NCBI RefSeq assembly: GCF_003312915.1
Contig: NZ_CP030261.1
Coordinates: forward strand, 558,001-622,000
Length of the DNA: 64,000 bases
Source of the DNA: Flavobacterium fluviale
Lineage (GTDB): Bacteria; Bacteroidota; Bacteroidia; Flavobacteriales; Flavobacteriaceae
Direction: 5' to 3'
Below the pieces are notes generated by a model. The model had not been told where the DNA came from and did not search any database. It saw nothing but the letters and a program-made list of their open reading frames with translations. Positions 62,694 to 64,000 of this stretch are shown one piece after another. Numbering within the stretch: the stretch's first letter is position 1; the number at the start of each line of letters is the position of its first letter. The translations under genes and the position numbers were made by a program.

Positions 62694-63257
62694 TTATTTA
62701 TCCGTTAATAGTTTCTTTAATTTTTCCCAACGCGGGTCAATATCTTCTTCTTTATTACTCTCTTCCTTTTGTTCTTTTACACTTAGTTCATTCAATTTTG
62801 TCAAAGCTTCGGTTTGTAATGTACCGTCTTTAACCCCTGGATGAATTCTTTTTTGAGGCACCGAAAGTGCAATCATTTCATAAATGTATTGTGACACATC
62901 TAATTCATGTTCTCCATGCGGCAAAATCAACAATTCTTCATTATCATTATTGAACTCGTCTCCAAAGCGAACAATCAATTTCATTTTCCCTTTTATAGGA
63001 AGATCAAAATCTTCGCCTGTTAGATCACAAGGCACATTTACAGTTCCTTTGTGTTTGAATTCTAACTCTAACATGGTGCTTTTCTTTTCGAAAACCAAAT
63101 TCACTTTAATATTTGAACTTTGAAACTCTTCGTAATCAAAGTCCTTAAAGAACGTGTTATTTATTTGATACTCAAAATGGTGTTTTCCTAGTTTTAATCC
63201 TACGAAAGGAATTAAAAATTCTTTTGTTTTGCTCATTTCAACATCAATTTGATCCAT
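62694..63257 (-). CDS. DUF177/YceD family protein
   Basis: A 187-residue protein of the YceD family linked to 23S rRNA processing or ribosome assembly. The family Cys in VPCDLTGEDFDLPIKG (about 95-110) and the YEMIALSVPQKRIHPG block (about 128-143) are the recognised features. The N-terminal part forms beta strands. It sits directly before rpmF, as in most bacteria, and probably shares its transcript. Confidence 0.9.
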   Translation of the reverse strand: MDQIDVEMSKTKEFLIPFVGLKLGKHHFEYQINNTFFKDFDYEEFQSSNIKVNLVFEKKSTMLELEFKHKGTVNVPCDLTGEDFDLPIKGKMKLIVRFGDEFNNDNEELLILPHGEHELDVSQYIYEMIALSVPQKRIHPGVKDGTLQTEALTKLNELSVKEQKEESNKEEDIDPRWEKLKKLLTDK

Positions 63258-63341
63258 TCAGTTCTATAACTAGATGTCTGAATTGGGGTGCAAAGATATA
63301 AAATTATTATAAATCTAATAATCTTATTCACCTTTTTTTGT

Positions 63342-64000
63342 TTATAACTGTTTTTCTTTTATTTTAAGAGGTTTTTGGCTAATCTCCTCATACTGATTAC
63401 GCGAGCGAAAAATGTCTATTGCAAGATAGACTGCCTCTGTAAATGAATTGTGATCTGCCATATCTTTTCCAGCAATATCGTAGGCTGTACCATGATCTGG
63501 CGATGTTCTAACTTTATCTAAACCTGCTGTATAATTAACTCCTTTTCCAAATGATAGTGTTTTAAACGGAATCAATCCTTGGTCGTGATACATGGCTACA
63601 ATAGCATCATATTTTTCATATTGACCACTTCCAAAGAAACCATCAGCAGGAAATGGACCGAAAACCATTGTGCCAGCATCGAATAATTTTTTTAAAACCG
63701 GTTTTAAAACCAAATCATCTTCTTTTCCAATCACACCGCCGTCACCAGCATGCGGATTCAATCCTAAAACTGCAATTTTTGGCTTCACTATGCTAAAATC
63801 CTGAACTAAAGATTTACGTATAGTTTCTATTTTTTTCGTGATTAATTCTTCTGTTAAATGAGAAGCAACCTCATTCAACGGCACGTGATCTGTAATAAGA
63901 CCTACTCTTAAATTATCCTGAACCATCATCATAAGCGCATTGCCTTGTAATTCTTGATCTAGATAATCTGTGTGCCCCGGGAATTTAAACCCTTCAGATT
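63342..64000 (-). CDS. pdxA: 4-hydroxythreonine-4-phosphate dehydrogenase (5' part beyond the window)
   Basis: Only the C-terminal 219 codons are inside the window; the start lies beyond base 64000. The frame reads ...FPGHTDYL at the window edge. Then come LGLNPHAGDGGVIG, MYHDQGLIPFKTLSFGKG with a metal-binding His, and RTSPDHGTAYDIAGK with a second one, all PdxA signatures. It oxidises 4-phosphohydroxy-threonine in pyridoxal-phosphate synthesis. It precedes yceD on the same strand, with an 84-base gap. Confidence 0.94.
   Translation of the reverse strand, partial: SEGFKFPGHTDYLDQELQGNALMMMVQDNLRVGLITDHVPLNEVASHLTEELITKKIETIRKSLVQDFSIVKPKIAVLGLNPHAGDGGVIGKEDDLVLKPVLKKLFDAGTMVFGPFPADGFFGSGQYEKYDAIVAMYHDQGLIPFKTLSFGKGVNYTAGLDKVRTSPDHGTAYDIAGKDMADHNSFTEAVYLAIDIFRSRNQYEEISQKPLKIKEKQL

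Overview
This window looks like chromosomal DNA from a Flavobacterium-type member of the Bacteroidota (family Flavobacteriaceae). The evidence is AT-rich sequence by eye (GC not computed), no Shine-Dalgarno boxes, several TAnnTTTG-type -7 promoter elements of the Bacteroidota sigma factor, and many family-typical genes (DUF4271, DUF3098, DUF5686, HopJ-like, LytTR and NarL two-component pairs, yceD-rpmF-fabH-accB-accC). Most of it is core genome with conserved gene order. No phage, plasmid, CRISPR or large island is visible.

Layout. 0-2.7 kb: end of a GT2 mannosyltransferase gene, DUF4271, a HemD-like synthase, a REP-type repeat cluster and an Lrp regulator. 2.8-9 kb: a metallopeptidase, a NarL-type two-component pair divergent from a small lipoprotein gene across a striking palindrome, then a hydrolase / ECF sigma / membrane protein operon. 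9-18 kb: leuS (with a palindromic sequence inserted in frame), ftsX-DUF3098-uppP-truB, a thioredoxin-like gene, and pyrH-frr. 18-28 kb: a DUF5686 outer-membrane protein, a cation/proton antiporter, a LytS/LytTR pair, and an RND/MMPL transporter. 28-37 kb: a structured RNA-like element before asnS, then rpoN, tdk, rsmI, a hopJ-like gene and recJ. 37-44.5 kb: MFS transporter, hydrolase, a seven-CXXCH cytochrome lipoprotein, lpxH, a queD-like gene and an enoyl-CoA hydratase. 44.5-45 kb: tRNA-Ala(GGC) followed by a GIY-YIG nuclease gene and a duplicated tRNA 3' end. 45-51 kb: small unknown genes, an LpxR-like protein, mtgA and an FAD oxidoreductase. 51-59 kb: an S9 peptidase, a hybrid kinase, an NtrC-type sigma-54 activator and five tandem PepSY-like small secreted proteins. 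59-64 kb: accC-accB-fabH-rpmF-yceD and a partial pdxA.

How the genes work together. The window combines translation (leuS, asnS, frr, truB, rsmI, rpmF, tRNA-Ala), envelope biogenesis (ftsX, uppP, mtgA, lpxH, LpxR-like) and fatty-acid initiation (accBC, fabH). It also holds three two-component systems and sigma-54 itself. The NtrC-type activator lies directly beyond the PepSY-like array on the same strand and tail to tail with a hybrid kinase, so the three may form one signalling unit; this is inference.

The intergenic DNA is rich in dispersed palindromes. These include a 16-bp TCCCGA-N4-TCGGGA palindrome, about 100-bp inverted repeats ending in GTCAT...ATGAC, REP-like pairs, and terminators built from TTCCAAATTCC / GGAATTTGGAA. 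The most unusual locus is the tRNA-Ala/GIY-YIG unit at about 44.58-44.99 kb. It has the architecture of a very small integrative cassette that restores the tRNA it enters.
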